64,000 bases of DNA, taken from the NCBI GenBank assembly GCA_963734845.1, contig CAVTIS010000018.1, positions 62,001 to 126,000 on the forward strand. The letters run 5' to 3'. Both the position numbers and the translations under genes were made by a program. Below the pieces are notes generated by a model. It made no database searches. It saw nothing but the letters and a program-made list of their open reading frames with translations, and was not told where the DNA came from. Positions 37,328 through 45,901 of this stretch are shown here, piece after piece. The stretch's first letter is position 1; each line of letters starts with the position of its first letter. This stretch comes from JAKAVN01 sp963734845 (GTDB taxonomy: Bacteria; Desulfobacterota; Binatia; Binatales; Binataceae).

Positions 37328-38166
37328 ATGACATTTGGCCGCGCAAAGCTGCCGCTGCTCCTTCTGATAGTCCCGTTCGCAGTACTGTCCGGGGGAAAAT
37401 CAGTCCATCGCCATCTACCCAGTGACGCCTACGTGTGGCAGCGCCGATGACGCCCGCGGTAGCACAAGCATTGGAACAATCGAGGGGCGAAATTCGCGCC
37501 TGGCGGGTATTGGTCGCCGAAGCTGATCTGCGGGGAAATGGTCGCTGGCGTCAGTGGATTGGACCCCACTGAGGCGCAGCAATCGGCCGGTTATCTTCGT
37601 CGCTCGAATCGATGGCCAACTTGCGCATCTGAACGAGCGTTCGATCGTCGATGAGCTCGCCGGCATGATCGCCGGGTGGCGCCGATCTGAGGTGGCGGTT
37701 GCAGGTGTCGAGATCGATCACGATTGCGCGACCGCGCGGCTCGCCGCCTACGTCCGGTTTCTTTCCAACCTGCGGTCGCGGATGGGTCGCGCGGTCCCGC
37801 TCTCGATAACCGCGCTGCCCGCCTGGCTTTCCTCGCCCGAAGTGGACGAGGGTTTTCGCGCAAGCGGATGAAATCGATTTACAAGTACACGCGGTGCAGA
37901 ACCCGCGCATGGGCCTATTCGATCGCGAGCGCGCGCGAGCCTGGATAGACGAATTGTCGCACCGTACTAGCAAGCCCTTCCGCGTCGCGCTACCGGCATA
38001 CGGATCGCGAGTCAGTTGGCGCGAGGACGGGAGCCTCCTGGCCATCGAGGGCGAGATGCCGCTCCTTGCCGGCGGTAGTTCGGCGATCGAATTGACCAAC
38101 GGATTGGATGATGAATACGGCGAGAATTGGTGGGAACAAGGAGGAGGCTTCCGGTCTCGCCCGTAA
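37328..38166 (+). pseudogene. Broken DUF3142-family gene with at least three frameshifts
   Basis: Four fragments in changing frames read as one DUF3142 protein. Fragment 1 (37328-37447) has a signal-like segment and ends DAYVWQRR at a TGA (37448). Fragment 2 (from 37447) continues TPAVAQALEQSRGEIRAWRV to a TGA at 37570. Fragment 3 (37554-37871) reads NRPVIFVARIDGQLAHLNER, AGVEIDHDCATARLAAYVRF and PLSITALPAWLSSPEVDE. Fragment 4 (from about 37850 to 38166) continues FAQADEIDLQVHAVQNPRMG, KPFRVALPAYGSRV and ends out of the family pattern. The order and residues match what I know of DUF3142. It is almost certainly a decaying gene unless the assembly carries several indel errors. Confidence 0.75.
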
Positions 38167-38527
38167 ACTCTATCGTCGGTATGTAAAGGAAGGGCCGCAT
38201 GTCGCCTGGGCTCAGCATTTCGGACGCGGCTGTCCGGAACCGGATTTCGAAAGCGCCGCTCGTCTGCTGCGAACCTTGGCCATTCGGCACGCGCGCCATT
38301 TCGTCGGCAGTCGTCGCTGGCAACTCGGCCTCAGCTTTGGTGGTTTGATCGTCGCGCTCGGAGCGGGCCTTGCGGGGTATTGGCGGCGAAGGCGGGCGGG
38401 CGATCTTTCGCCTTGAGGCCGAACCGTTGGCCTGGGCGGTGCGCGCTTCGTGCTGCGCCCACCGAGCGGGCGTGGCACCATCAAGGGTCAGCTGCTCTTC
38501 AAGGCCCCCGCCGCCGGGGCGCGTTGA
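38108..38527 (+). pseudogene. Further coding remnant after the DUF3142 pseudogene
   Basis: One frame is open from 38108 to a TGA at 38414 and then again to 38525-38527. It reads ARKLYRRYVKEGPHVAWAQH, a hydrophobic LGLSFGGLIVALGAGLAGY followed by WRRRRAG and, past the stop, GLGGARFVLRPPSGRGTIKG. The last part looks like a normal protein end, which suggests a second decayed gene or the tail of the first. It cannot be assigned to a family. The hydrophobic segment followed by Arg residues could have been a membrane helix. Confidence 0.35.
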
Positions 38528-38590
38528 GCCGTTCCCTTCGTTTGGTGTACCCTTTGCGGTCTAACTCGATGGAGGTCTGTTCGTGCAGCA

Positions 38591-40306
38591 GTGTCGCCGA
38601 TGAAGAAACTTAGCGGAGCCCAAATCATCATCGAAAGCCTGATCGCCGAAGGCGTCGACGTAATCTTCGGTTATCCGGGCGGCGCGATTCTGCCCACCTA
38701 CGACGCCCTGCTCGATTCCAAAATCAAGCACGTCCTGGTCCGCCACGAGCAGGGTGCTGCGCACATGGCAGAAGGTTACGCGCGCGTCAGCGGACGCCCC
38801 GGCGTGGTGATGGTTACCTCCGGGCCTGGCGCGACCAACACGGTCACCGGCATCGCCGACGCCAATATGGACTCGACTCCTATGGTCGTCATTTCGGGCC
38901 AGGTGCCGACCACGATGATCGGCAATGACGCTTTCCAGGAGGCCGATTTCGTCGGCATCACGCGCCCCTGCACCAAGCACAACTACCTGATCAAGGACGT
39001 GCGCGACGTGGCGCGCATTATCAAGGAGGCATTCTACATCTCGAGCACCGGCCGTCCCGGTCCGGTGGTGGTCGACGTCCCCAAGGACGTGCAGCAGGCC
39101 GAGCACGTTTTCAAATATCCCGAGCGCGTCGAATTGCGCGGCTACAAGCCAAACCTCAAGGGTAATCCGCGCCAGATCGAACGCGCTATCGAGGCGCTCG
39201 AAAAAAGCGACAAGCCGCTTTTCTACGTCGGCGGCGGGGTGCAATGGTCGGGCGCTGCGCCCGAACTTACCCAGCTTGCGCGCGGGATGGGCATCCCGGT
39301 GACCGAAACTCTGATGGGCCTCGGCTCGGTGCCAGCCTCCGACCCGCTATGCCTGGGGATGCTCGGGATGCACGGCTCGTACGGCACCAACACGGCCGTA
39401 TGCAACACGGATTGCCTGGTGTCGATCGGCGCGCGCTTTGACGATCGCGTCACCGGCCGCATCGCGGACTTCGCGCCCCACGCCAAGGCCATCATTCATA
39501 TCGATATCGATCCGTCGTCGATTTCCAAAAACGTAAAGGTCGACATTCCGATCGTTGGCGATATCAAGTCGGTGCTGGCCGACATGCTGACGGTGGTCAA
39601 GGGACGCGAGTCGATCGCCAAGCGCCGCGCGGCCTGGACGAAATGGCATCAGCAGATTCTCCAGTGGAAGCGCGAGAAGCCGCTCTACGAGAATGGCAAC
39701 GGACCGCGCCAGGGCGACGCGGTCTCGCCCATTCACGTGCTCGAGGAGATGCATGGGCTGACCAAGGGCGACTGCATCGTCGCCACTGACGTCGGCCAGC
39801 ATCAGATGTGGGTCGCGCAACTTTTCCCGTTCGAGAAGCCGCGCTCGTTCCTGACTTCGGGCGGGCTGGGCACGATGGGTTACGGCTTGCCGGCCGGAAT
39901 TGGCGCCAAGTTCGCAGCGCCCGACCGCAAAGTCGTGGTGGTCTCGGGCGACGGTTCGATCCAGATGAACATCCAGGAACTCGGCACTGCGGTTCAGTAC
40001 AACGTCGACGTCAAGGTCATCATCCTGAACAACTACTTCCTCGGGATGGTGCGGCAGTGGCAGGAGAAGTTCTACCAGGAGCGCTACTCGTACTCCGCTA
40101 TGTCGGTGCCGAACTTCGTCAAGCTGGCCGAGGCTTATGGAGCGCGCGGCTTTCGAATCGAGAAGCAGAGCGAGCTCGCGCGCACGATGAAAGAGGCCTT
40201 CAACACGCCGGGGCCGGTGCTGATCGACGTCGTGATCCCCAAGGAAGAGGCGGTGATGCCGATGATTCCGCCGGGCGGCGCGATGTCGGAGATGCTGTTC
40301 GCCTGA
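38591..40306 (+). CDS. ilvB: Acetolactate synthase large subunit
   Basis: A 571-residue thiamine-diphosphate enzyme that makes acetolactate or acetohydroxybutyrate in valine, leucine and isoleucine synthesis. The catalytic Glu53 lies in VRHEQGAAHMAEGYARVSGR, typical of AHAS. FGYPGGAILPTYDAL, the FAD-binding middle domain (SIGARFDDRVTGR) and the ThDP motif from SGDGSIQMNIQEL to ILNN are present. GTG 38591 or ATG 38600 can start translation; GGAGG at about 38573 is far from both. The regulatory subunit ilvN and ilvC, which often follow, are missing; the next gene belongs to another family. Expression may thus be separate from the small subunit. Confidence 0.95.
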   Translation: MSPMKKLSGAQIIIESLIAEGVDVIFGYPGGAILPTYDALLDSKIKHVLVRHEQGAAHMAEGYARVSGRPGVVMVTSGPGATNTVTGIADANMDSTPMVVISGQVPTTMIGNDAFQEADFVGITRPCTKHNYLIKDVRDVARIIKEAFYISSTGRPGPVVVDVPKDVQQAEHVFKYPERVELRGYKPNLKGNPRQIERAIEALEKSDKPLFYVGGGVQWSGAAPELTQLARGMGIPVTETLMGLGSVPASDPLCLGMLGMHGSYGTNTAVCNTDCLVSIGARFDDRVTGRIADFAPHAKAIIHIDIDPSSISKNVKVDIPIVGDIKSVLADMLTVVKGRESIAKRRAAWTKWHQQILQWKREKPLYENGNGPRQGDAVSPIHVLEEMHGLTKGDCIVATDVGQHQMWVAQLFPFEKPRSFLTSGGLGTMGYGLPAGIGAKFAAPDRKVVVVSGDGSIQMNIQELGTAVQYNVDVKVIILNNYFLGMVRQWQEKFYQERYSYSAMSVPNFVKLAEAYGARGFRIEKQSELARTMKEAFNTPGPVLIDVVIPKEEAVMPMIPPGGAMSEMLFA

Positions 40307-40342
40307 GCGTCCAGTCCCTCACCACACAGAAGGAAATTTTCG

Positions 40343-40885
40343 ATGGCGCGATTGCCGTACGTTAGCCGCGAAGATCTGGATGCCGAAGGAAACGAGGTTT
40401 TCGACGAACACGAGCGCGACCGCGGCGCGCCACCCATGCACATCCATCGCGTGATCGCCAACGCGCCCAATCTGCTGCGGCGGTTCTCGGCGATGGCGCT
40501 CGAACTGCGCAATCACACCAAGCTCGACCCGCGGCTGCGCGAACTGGCGCTGATGACTGTCGGACGCATCGCGGGCGCCGAGTATGAATTCGTCCATCAC
40601 TGGAATATCGCGCTGAGCGTCGGCGTCAGCCGCGAACAACTCGAGCAGCTGGCTGAGTTCGAGCGCTCGCCCGTCTTCAACGAGCACGAGCGCGCCGTAA
40701 TGCGGTACGCGGCGGAAGCGACCACCAACCTCAAGGTGAGCGACAAGACTTTCGACGCGCTGCGCACCTTTCTCGACAATCGCCGTATTATGGAGCTCGC
40801 GATGAGCGTCGCGTTCTACAATGCGGTAGTGCGGATTATCGTGCCGATCGGCGTCGAACTCGAGCCCGGCTCCCACAAGAACTGA
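40343..40885 (+). CDS. Carboxymuconolactone decarboxylase/AhpD-like protein
   Basis: A 180-residue protein of the CMD fold: LRELALMTVGRIAGAEYEFVHHWNIALSVGVS and the following REQLEQLAEFE match. The Cys-x-x-Cys of AhpD peroxidases is absent, and the matching place reads YEFVHH, so a thiol-peroxidase role is unlikely. AGGAAATTTTCG precedes ATG 40343. It lies 36 bp after ilvB and 164 bp before the D-aminoacylase-like gene. A role in aromatic or other ring-compound breakdown is possible but not shown. Confidence 0.85.
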   Translation: MARLPYVSREDLDAEGNEVFDEHERDRGAPPMHIHRVIANAPNLLRRFSAMALELRNHTKLDPRLRELALMTVGRIAGAEYEFVHHWNIALSVGVSREQLEQLAEFERSPVFNEHERAVMRYAAEATTNLKVSDKTFDALRTFLDNRRIMELAMSVAFYNAVVRIIVPIGVELEPGSHKN

Positions 40886-41049
40886 CTCTGCTCACGCGTG
40901 TACAAACGGCGTTCGCCAGATGAACGCGCGTCGATCCGTAACCACTCGCCAAACGCTTGCTTGATAAGCACGGCTTTTTCTTGCGTCGCGTTCCGATTAA
41001 TGCGAAGCATGAGAGGTACGCAACTCTAACCAATGCGGAGATCTGCCTG

Positions 41050-42759
41050 ATGCCAGAATTCGACATTGTCATCAAAGACGGAATGATCATCGATGGAACC
41101 CGCGCACCGCGCATCCGCGGCGACATCGGAATCAAAAACGGACGCATCGCCAGGATCGGGCGTATCGCGTCCAGCGAAGCCAAAGAGGTGATCGACGCAC
41201 GCGGCCTCATCGTGGCCCCGGGCTTCATCGACCTCCACACTCACTACGATGCGCAACTGTTCTGGGACCCCTGGCTCACCATCTCCGGATGGCACGGTGT
41301 GACCTCGGTGGTCATCGGCAACTGCGGCTTCGGTTTCGCGCCGGTTAAGCCGGGCGACGAAGAGCGAGCGATGCTGACGATGACGCGCACCGAGGCGATT
41401 CCGCTGGCCGCGATGAAGGCCGCGATGCCGTGGGACTGGCACACCTATCCCGAGTTCCTCGACCGTATTGAGCGCCTGCCCAAGGGTGTAAACGTGCTGC
41501 CCTACGTGCCGGTCAATCCGTTGATGGGCTACGTGATGGGGATCGAGCAGTCCAAGACCGGCCGCATGCCGACCGACGACGAGCATCGCATGATGGCCCA
41601 TCTGCTCAACGAAGCGATGGACGCCGGCGCCTACGGATGGTCGGCGCAGCGCCTCAAGCCCGACGGACCTTCAGCGGTGCAGCGCGACTGGGACGGCTCA
41701 CCGATGAACACCGACGTGATGCACGACGAGACCTGCAAGGTCTTCGCGAAAGTGCTCGGTGAGCGCGGCGAGGGCTTCCAGGAAATGACACTGGCGAGCT
41801 GGAATCCGAAAGAGGACGCGCGCCATTACGAGGAACTGGCGAAAATCAGCGGCCGCCCGATCATGTTCGAGGCGGTGCAGTCGCAGGACCGCTTTCCGCA
41901 TCGCCATCGCAACATGATTCGATGGCTCGATCGGTGCCGCATCAACGGCATTCCGGTCTACGGCCAGGGCATCACCACCGAGGCCGGGCTGACCTTCACC
42001 TTCGAGGACTGGAACCTGTTCGACGACTCCGACTCGTGGCGCGAAGTCACGACCGGCACGCTCGAGGAGCGCAAGGAGAAGCTCGCCGATCCCTCGCGCC
42101 GTCATGGGCTCAAGACCAATCTGCCGCGCGAAGGACTCATCACGAGCTTCTTCGATCAGATCGTCATCACGCAGGTGATCGACGACAAGCTGCGCCATCT
42201 CGAAGGGATGACGCTGCGCAAGGCGGGCGAGCGCGACGGGAAGGATCCGGTCGACGTGATGTGCGACCTGGCCGTGGCCGACAACCTCAAGACCGAGTTC
42301 TTCGCGCCGGCGATCAATCGCGATCCCGCGCTGATGAAGGAGATAATCGACTATCCGTACATCACGTTCGGCGTTTCGGATGGCGGCGCGCATACCAAGT
42401 TCCTCACCGCGGGCCGTTACCCGACCGAAGGCATCGCGAGCTTCGTGCGCGAGCGCGGATGGCTCACGCTGGAGGAAATTCACTGGCGCCTCAGCGCGCT
42501 GCCGGCATTCTGCGCGGGCTTCAAGGACCGCGGCTTCCTGCGCGAGGGCGCGCCGGCCGATATCGTGATCTACGATTTTGAAAAGCTCGGCGTCGGGCCG
42601 GTCGAGATCGTGCACGATCTGCCGGGCAACGAATGGCGTCGCGTGCAGCGTGCGGAAGGCTATCGCCATATCCTGGTCAACGGCGCGATTACTTTCACCG
42701 AGGGCGATTGCACGGGCGCTACGCCGGGCAAGTTGCTGCGCCACGGCGTGGCTGCATAG
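41050..42759 (+). CDS. Amidohydrolase, N-acyl-D-amino-acid deacylase type
   Basis: A 569-residue metal-dependent amidohydrolase. It begins FDIVIKDGMIIDGTRAPRIRGDIGIKNGRIA, typical of the family's small beta-domain, and has the metal-binding FIDLHTHYDAQLFWDPW. Later blocks are GNCGFGFAPVKPGDEE, the DGGAHTKFLT segment with the catalytic Asp, and AGFKDRGFLREGAPADIVIYD. D-aminoacylases release D-amino acids from N-acyl forms; many relatives have other amide substrates. ATG 41050 is chosen from GGAG at 41037 and the family N-terminus. The same strand carries the CMD-like gene, and the two may form one unit. Confidence 0.88.
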   Translation: MPEFDIVIKDGMIIDGTRAPRIRGDIGIKNGRIARIGRIASSEAKEVIDARGLIVAPGFIDLHTHYDAQLFWDPWLTISGWHGVTSVVIGNCGFGFAPVKPGDEERAMLTMTRTEAIPLAAMKAAMPWDWHTYPEFLDRIERLPKGVNVLPYVPVNPLMGYVMGIEQSKTGRMPTDDEHRMMAHLLNEAMDAGAYGWSAQRLKPDGPSAVQRDWDGSPMNTDVMHDETCKVFAKVLGERGEGFQEMTLASWNPKEDARHYEELAKISGRPIMFEAVQSQDRFPHRHRNMIRWLDRCRINGIPVYGQGITTEAGLTFTFEDWNLFDDSDSWREVTTGTLEERKEKLADPSRRHGLKTNLPREGLITSFFDQIVITQVIDDKLRHLEGMTLRKAGERDGKDPVDVMCDLAVADNLKTEFFAPAINRDPALMKEIIDYPYITFGVSDGGAHTKFLTAGRYPTEGIASFVRERGWLTLEEIHWRLSALPAFCAGFKDRGFLREGAPADIVIYDFEKLGVGPVEIVHDLPGNEWRRVQRAEGYRHILVNGAITFTEGDCTGATPGKLLRHGVAA

Positions 42760-42791
42760 CGGCGCGCGCGAAAGCGGAGATCGGAATAACG

Positions 42792-42832
42792 GGCAACGGC
42801 CGCCGGCGCGAATCGCGCCGGCGGCCGTTGCC
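42792..42832 (+). terminator. Perfect 20-bp GC stem after the amidohydrolase gene
   Basis: Bases 42792-42811 pair perfectly with 42813-42832 around a single central A, so the folded hairpin has about 18 pairs and a GAATC-type loop. It lies 33 bp after the stop codon. The T content that follows is low (GTTTGG), so it may end transcription or protect the 3' end. Confidence 0.6.
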
Positions 42833-42860
42833 GTTTGGCCCAAGGCGCCGCTGGGCGGGC

Positions 42861-42883
42861 GACTTCAAGTGTTACTTGAAGTC
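42861..42883 (+). terminator. Second hairpin after the amidohydrolase gene
   Basis: GACTTCAAGT (42861-42870) pairs with ACTTGAAGTC (42874-42883) around GTT, giving a perfect 10-bp stem, followed by GTTTCTC. It lies 28 bp after the larger hairpin and before the 25-bp repeat. Confidence 0.5.
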
Positions 42884-42920
42884 GTTTCTCAGCAGTCCGC
42901 GCGCGGGCGGACGGTCACGC

Positions 42921-42970
42921 CATTATCGCGGTCGCGCTAATATCGCATTATTGCGGTCGCGCTAATATCG
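42921..42970 (+). repeat. Tandem 25-bp duplication before the DUF309 gene
   Basis: Copies at 42921-42945 and 42946-42970 differ at one base (position 7, C against T). Each contains GGTCGCGC and ends CTAATATCG. The second copy ends one base before the start codon, so the region must carry the promoter and ribosome binding site of the DUF309 gene or be part of its leader. Confidence 0.9.
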
Positions 42971-42971
42971 A

Positions 42972-43325
42972 ATGATGCCCCCCAAGGACACGCGCGATTT
43001 GTGGGTCGAAGGGATCGAGCTTTTCAACGCGGGCCGCTTCTTCGATTGCCACGAAGTGTGGGAGGAAGTCTGGAAGCAGGCGAGCGGCGCGGAGAAGCTT
43101 TTCCATCAGGGGATGATTCAGGCGGCGGTGGCGATCCTGCACGCCGAGCGCGGAAATCTCCCCGGTGCGCGATCAACCTGGAACAAGGCGCGCGCGAAGC
43201 TCGATTCGCTGCCGGCGGAGCACATGGGAATTGCGCTTGGCGAATTGCGCGTAGCGGTGGACGCGTTCGTTACTTCCGTATTCGCAGGCGATGCGCTCGC
43301 GCCGCCGAAAATTCGTTGCTTGTGA
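42972..43325 (+). CDS. DUF309 domain protein
   Basis: A 117-residue helical protein matching DUF309: GIELFNAGRFFDCHEVWEEVWK, then EKLFHQGMIQAAVAILHAERGN and a Lys/Arg-rich WNKARAKLDSLP. The His-Glu-Val-Trp-Glu core suggests a catalytic or binding site, but no function is established for the family. No clear Shine-Dalgarno precedes ATG 42972 since the 25-bp repeat reaches the start. It converges with ssb. Confidence 0.88.
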   Translation: MMPPKDTRDLWVEGIELFNAGRFFDCHEVWEEVWKQASGAEKLFHQGMIQAAVAILHAERGNLPGARSTWNKARAKLDSLPAEHMGIALGELRVAVDAFVTSVFAGDALAPPKIRCL

Positions 43326-43410
43326 GATCATTCAGGTCTGAATCAGGAAGCTGTTCACGAACGGCCCTCTTCCGCTGACCGCAAGCGAGACAGCTGTAGG
43401 GTCGCCTCAG

Positions 43411-43426
43411 CGCGGCTGTAGCCGCG
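43411..43426. terminator. Hairpin between DUF309 gene and ssb
   Basis: CGCGGCT (43411-43417) pairs with AGCCGCG (43420-43426) around GT. It lies in the 144-bp gap between two convergent genes and could serve both strands. On the minus strand the T-rich tract is nearer to ssb (43447-43469), so the fit as an intrinsic terminator is partial. Confidence 0.4.
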
Positions 43427-43469
43427 ACATCGGAGGTGTGGCCGCGACGGTCAGTGAAAAGGTGAAAAA

Positions 43470-43916
43470 CTAAAAAGGGATGTCGTCGTCGTCGGGGCCG
43501 GCCGGCGGCATGTCATTGCTGAAATCCTCCGGTTCATCCATTCCGCCGCCGCCGCGCGCTCCCGCGCCGCCGCCCGCACCATCGCCGCGGCCGCCGAGGA
43601 ACTGCACGCGCTGCGCGACGACCTCGGTGCGCGTGCGCTTGCCGGTCCCGTCCTTGGCTTCCCACTGCCGCGTGGTCAAGCGCCCTTCGACATAGACCTG
43701 CCGCCCCTTCTTCAGATACTGGCTGCACAGCTCGGCCTGTTTGCCGTAGACGACGATGTTATGCCACTCGGTGGATTCCTTGTTGGTGCCGTCGCGTCCC
43801 TTGAAGCGCTCGCTGGTCGCCACCGAAAAATTGGCGACTGGCTGCCCCGAGGGCAGGTAGCGCACTTCGGGATCGCGTCCGAGATTGCCGAGCAGAATGA
43901 CTTTGTTTACTGACAT
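43470..43916 (-). CDS. ssb: Single-stranded DNA-binding protein
   Basis: A 148-residue SSB that coats single-stranded DNA in replication and repair. The OB fold begins SVNKVILLGNLGRDPEVRYL and has WHNIVVYGKQAELCSQYLKK and YVEGRLTTRQWE. A Gly/Ala-rich linker leads to the acidic tip DDDDIPF that recruits partner proteins. Length is slightly short compared with E. coli SSB (178), mostly from a shorter linker. It is divergent from the rnj gene with 258 bp between. Confidence 0.97.
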   Translation of the reverse strand: MSVNKVILLGNLGRDPEVRYLPSGQPVANFSVATSERFKGRDGTNKESTEWHNIVVYGKQAELCSQYLKKGRQVYVEGRLTTRQWEAKDGTGKRTRTEVVAQRVQFLGGRGDGAGGGAGARGGGGMDEPEDFSNDMPPAGPDDDDIPF

Positions 43917-44109
43917 CGTGGTTTAGGCGAGAAGCTCTCCGACTCGCATGCACCTTTGGCGGAATCTCTAAATCTTCCCTACGCTCGAAACCTAACGCTG
44001 GCGCGCATCCGGCGCAACCGCCCAGATCGAGGCGAATCCACCGACTGTTGATACAGTAACATAGCTCCGGAAGCCTCCGATTGGCGCTCCGGGCCGCTCC
44101 CGGCGCCGC

Positions 44110-44138
44110 TTTCGCCGTTGCCGGGGGCTTTATATAAT
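44110..44138 (+). promoter_or_regulatory. Possible promoter of the rnj-ftsK-lolA-rimO run
   Basis: A perfect TATAAT lies at 44133-44138, 36 bp before the start codon of rnj; TTTCGC at 44110-44115 is at the right distance (17 bp) for a weak -35. The -35 match is poor, so the call rests mainly on the -10 and its place. Confidence 0.4.
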
Positions 44139-44174
44139 CGCCAGCGGTGGTCGGGTGAGGTGGGGTTCAGGGTG

Positions 44175-45845
44175 ATGGCATCCCACGAATTGACATCTTC
44201 GTCGGTCAGGATCGTGCCTTTAGGTGGGCTCGGCGAAATCGGGCTCAATCTGACGGTGCTCGAATGTGCCGGACGTGCGATCGTAATCGACGCCGGGGTA
44301 ATGTTCCCCGAAGAGCGCACGCTCGGACTCGGCGTGCTGGCGCCTGATCTCGCCTACCTCGAGCAGAGTCACCTCGAAATTCTCGGCGTCGTTCTGACCC
44401 ACGCTCATGAGGACCACGTCGGCGCGCTGCCGCATCTGTTGCGCCGCTTCAACCTGCCGGTCTATGGCACCGCGGTGACGTTGGCCTTTGCGCGCCGCCG
44501 CCTCGACCAGGAGGGCTTGATCGGCGCGCGCATGAACACGATCGAGCCTCGCCGCCGCTTCGAGCTCGGCCCATTTGGCGTCGAACCGATCCGCGTCACC
44601 CATTCGACGCCCGACGCGGTGGCGCTCGCGATCGCGACTCCGGCCGGGCTAATCGTGCACAGCGGGGATTTCAAGATCGACCCGACGCCAATCGACGGCG
44701 AATTCTTCGACCACGAACGCTTCGCCGAATTGGGTGCTCAAGGCGTCGCACTTCTAATGTCGGATTCCACCAACGTCGAGCGTACCGGGCGCTCGGGCGC
44801 GGAGAGTTCGATCAAGCCTGTGTTGCGCGAGATCGTGTCGCGCAGCCGCGGTAAGTTTTTTCTCTCGGTGTTTTCCTCCCATCTGCATCGCATGCGCCAG
44901 CTGACCGAGGTCTCGCGCGAGATGGGGCGGCGGGTAGTGCCGCTGGGACGCCGGATGGCCGAAAGCGTGCGACTGGGCCTGGAACTCGGCCAGTTACCGT
45001 TTGCGCCCGGCACCTATATCGACCCGGCCGAGGCGGAATTCCTCGAATCGCGCAAATTGACTTTTCTCGCCAGCGGCAGCCAGGGCGAGCCGCTTTCGGC
45101 GCTGGTGCGAATCGCCGCCGACGCGCATCCGCGCGCGCGGGTGGAGCCGGGCGACACGGTGGTACTCTCCTCGCGCTTCATTCCCGGCAATGAACGCACG
45201 ATCAACACGCTGGTCAACCAGTTGTACAAGCGCGGGGCCGAAGTTTTCTACGAATCGGTGGCGCCGGTGCACGTCTCCGGCCACGCCAACCAGGACGAGC
45301 TCGCCGAACTGATCGCGCTGACGAGACCGAAATACTTCGTGCCGATTCATGGCGAGTATCGCCATCTGCGCCGCCATGTCGCGCTCGCCGCGGCTTCCGG
45401 CATCCCCGAGGCGCACTGCTTTCTGCTCGAAGACGGCGAGCCGCTGACCTTGAGCGCGGGCCCGACAGCCAGTCGCGCGCGCGCGGTCGAGGCCGGACGC
45501 ATCCTGCTCGAGGACGGCGAATTCGGCGACCCAGGCCTGCTGAGCGAACGGCGCACGTTGGGACGTGACGGTACCGTGTTCGCAGTAGTCGCGGTGTCGT
45601 CGAAGACCGGGGCGATCGTGGCCGGCCCGGAACTCACCTCGCGCGGGCTTTTGATCGGCGACGGCGCCTCGGCTCATATCCGGCGCGCAAGCGCACAACT
45701 GGCCGAGCGGCTCAACCGCGTCGACGGACCGTTCAGCGCGGAGGGCACGATGCTCCGTGCGGAGATCGTGCATACGTTGCGCAACTACTTCAGCCACGCA
45801 CTCGGCAAGCGGCCGCTTATCGTGCCGCACGTCATGGAGGTCTGA
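44175..45845 (+). CDS. rnj: Ribonuclease J
   Basis: A 556-residue beta-CASP metallo-beta-lactamase RNase with 5'-exo and endonuclease activity in mRNA decay and rRNA processing. It begins RIVPLGGLGEIGLNLTVLE and has the metal motif THAHEDHVGALPHLL, the later HSGDFKIDPTP, the beta-CASP part (RHG-like PIHGEYRHLRRH) and a C-terminal dimer domain. The length matches known RNase J (about 550). ATG 44175 precedes the conserved N-terminus; earlier codons in the frame are unlike the family. It opens a dense plus-strand run with ftsK, lolA, rimO and dksA-like genes. Confidence 0.95.
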   Translation: MASHELTSSSVRIVPLGGLGEIGLNLTVLECAGRAIVIDAGVMFPEERTLGLGVLAPDLAYLEQSHLEILGVVLTHAHEDHVGALPHLLRRFNLPVYGTAVTLAFARRRLDQEGLIGARMNTIEPRRRFELGPFGVEPIRVTHSTPDAVALAIATPAGLIVHSGDFKIDPTPIDGEFFDHERFAELGAQGVALLMSDSTNVERTGRSGAESSIKPVLREIVSRSRGKFFLSVFSSHLHRMRQLTEVSREMGRRVVPLGRRMAESVRLGLELGQLPFAPGTYIDPAEAEFLESRKLTFLASGSQGEPLSALVRIAADAHPRARVEPGDTVVLSSRFIPGNERTINTLVNQLYKRGAEVFYESVAPVHVSGHANQDELAELIALTRPKYFVPIHGEYRHLRRHVALAAASGIPEAHCFLLEDGEPLTLSAGPTASRARAVEAGRILLEDGEFGDPGLLSERRTLGRDGTVFAVVAVSSKTGAIVAGPELTSRGLLIGDGASAHIRRASAQLAERLNRVDGPFSAEGTMLRAEIVHTLRNYFSHALGKRPLIVPHVMEV

Positions 45846-45901
45846 GCGCCATCGCGCGTCAGCCCAAAGCGCCGATCGAGCTCGAACCGGCGGTCGCGGC
45901 G

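Noticed and set aside
42921..42970. Short direct repeats as a CRISPR array
   Set aside because: Copies are adjacent without spacers, and no cas gene is in the window.
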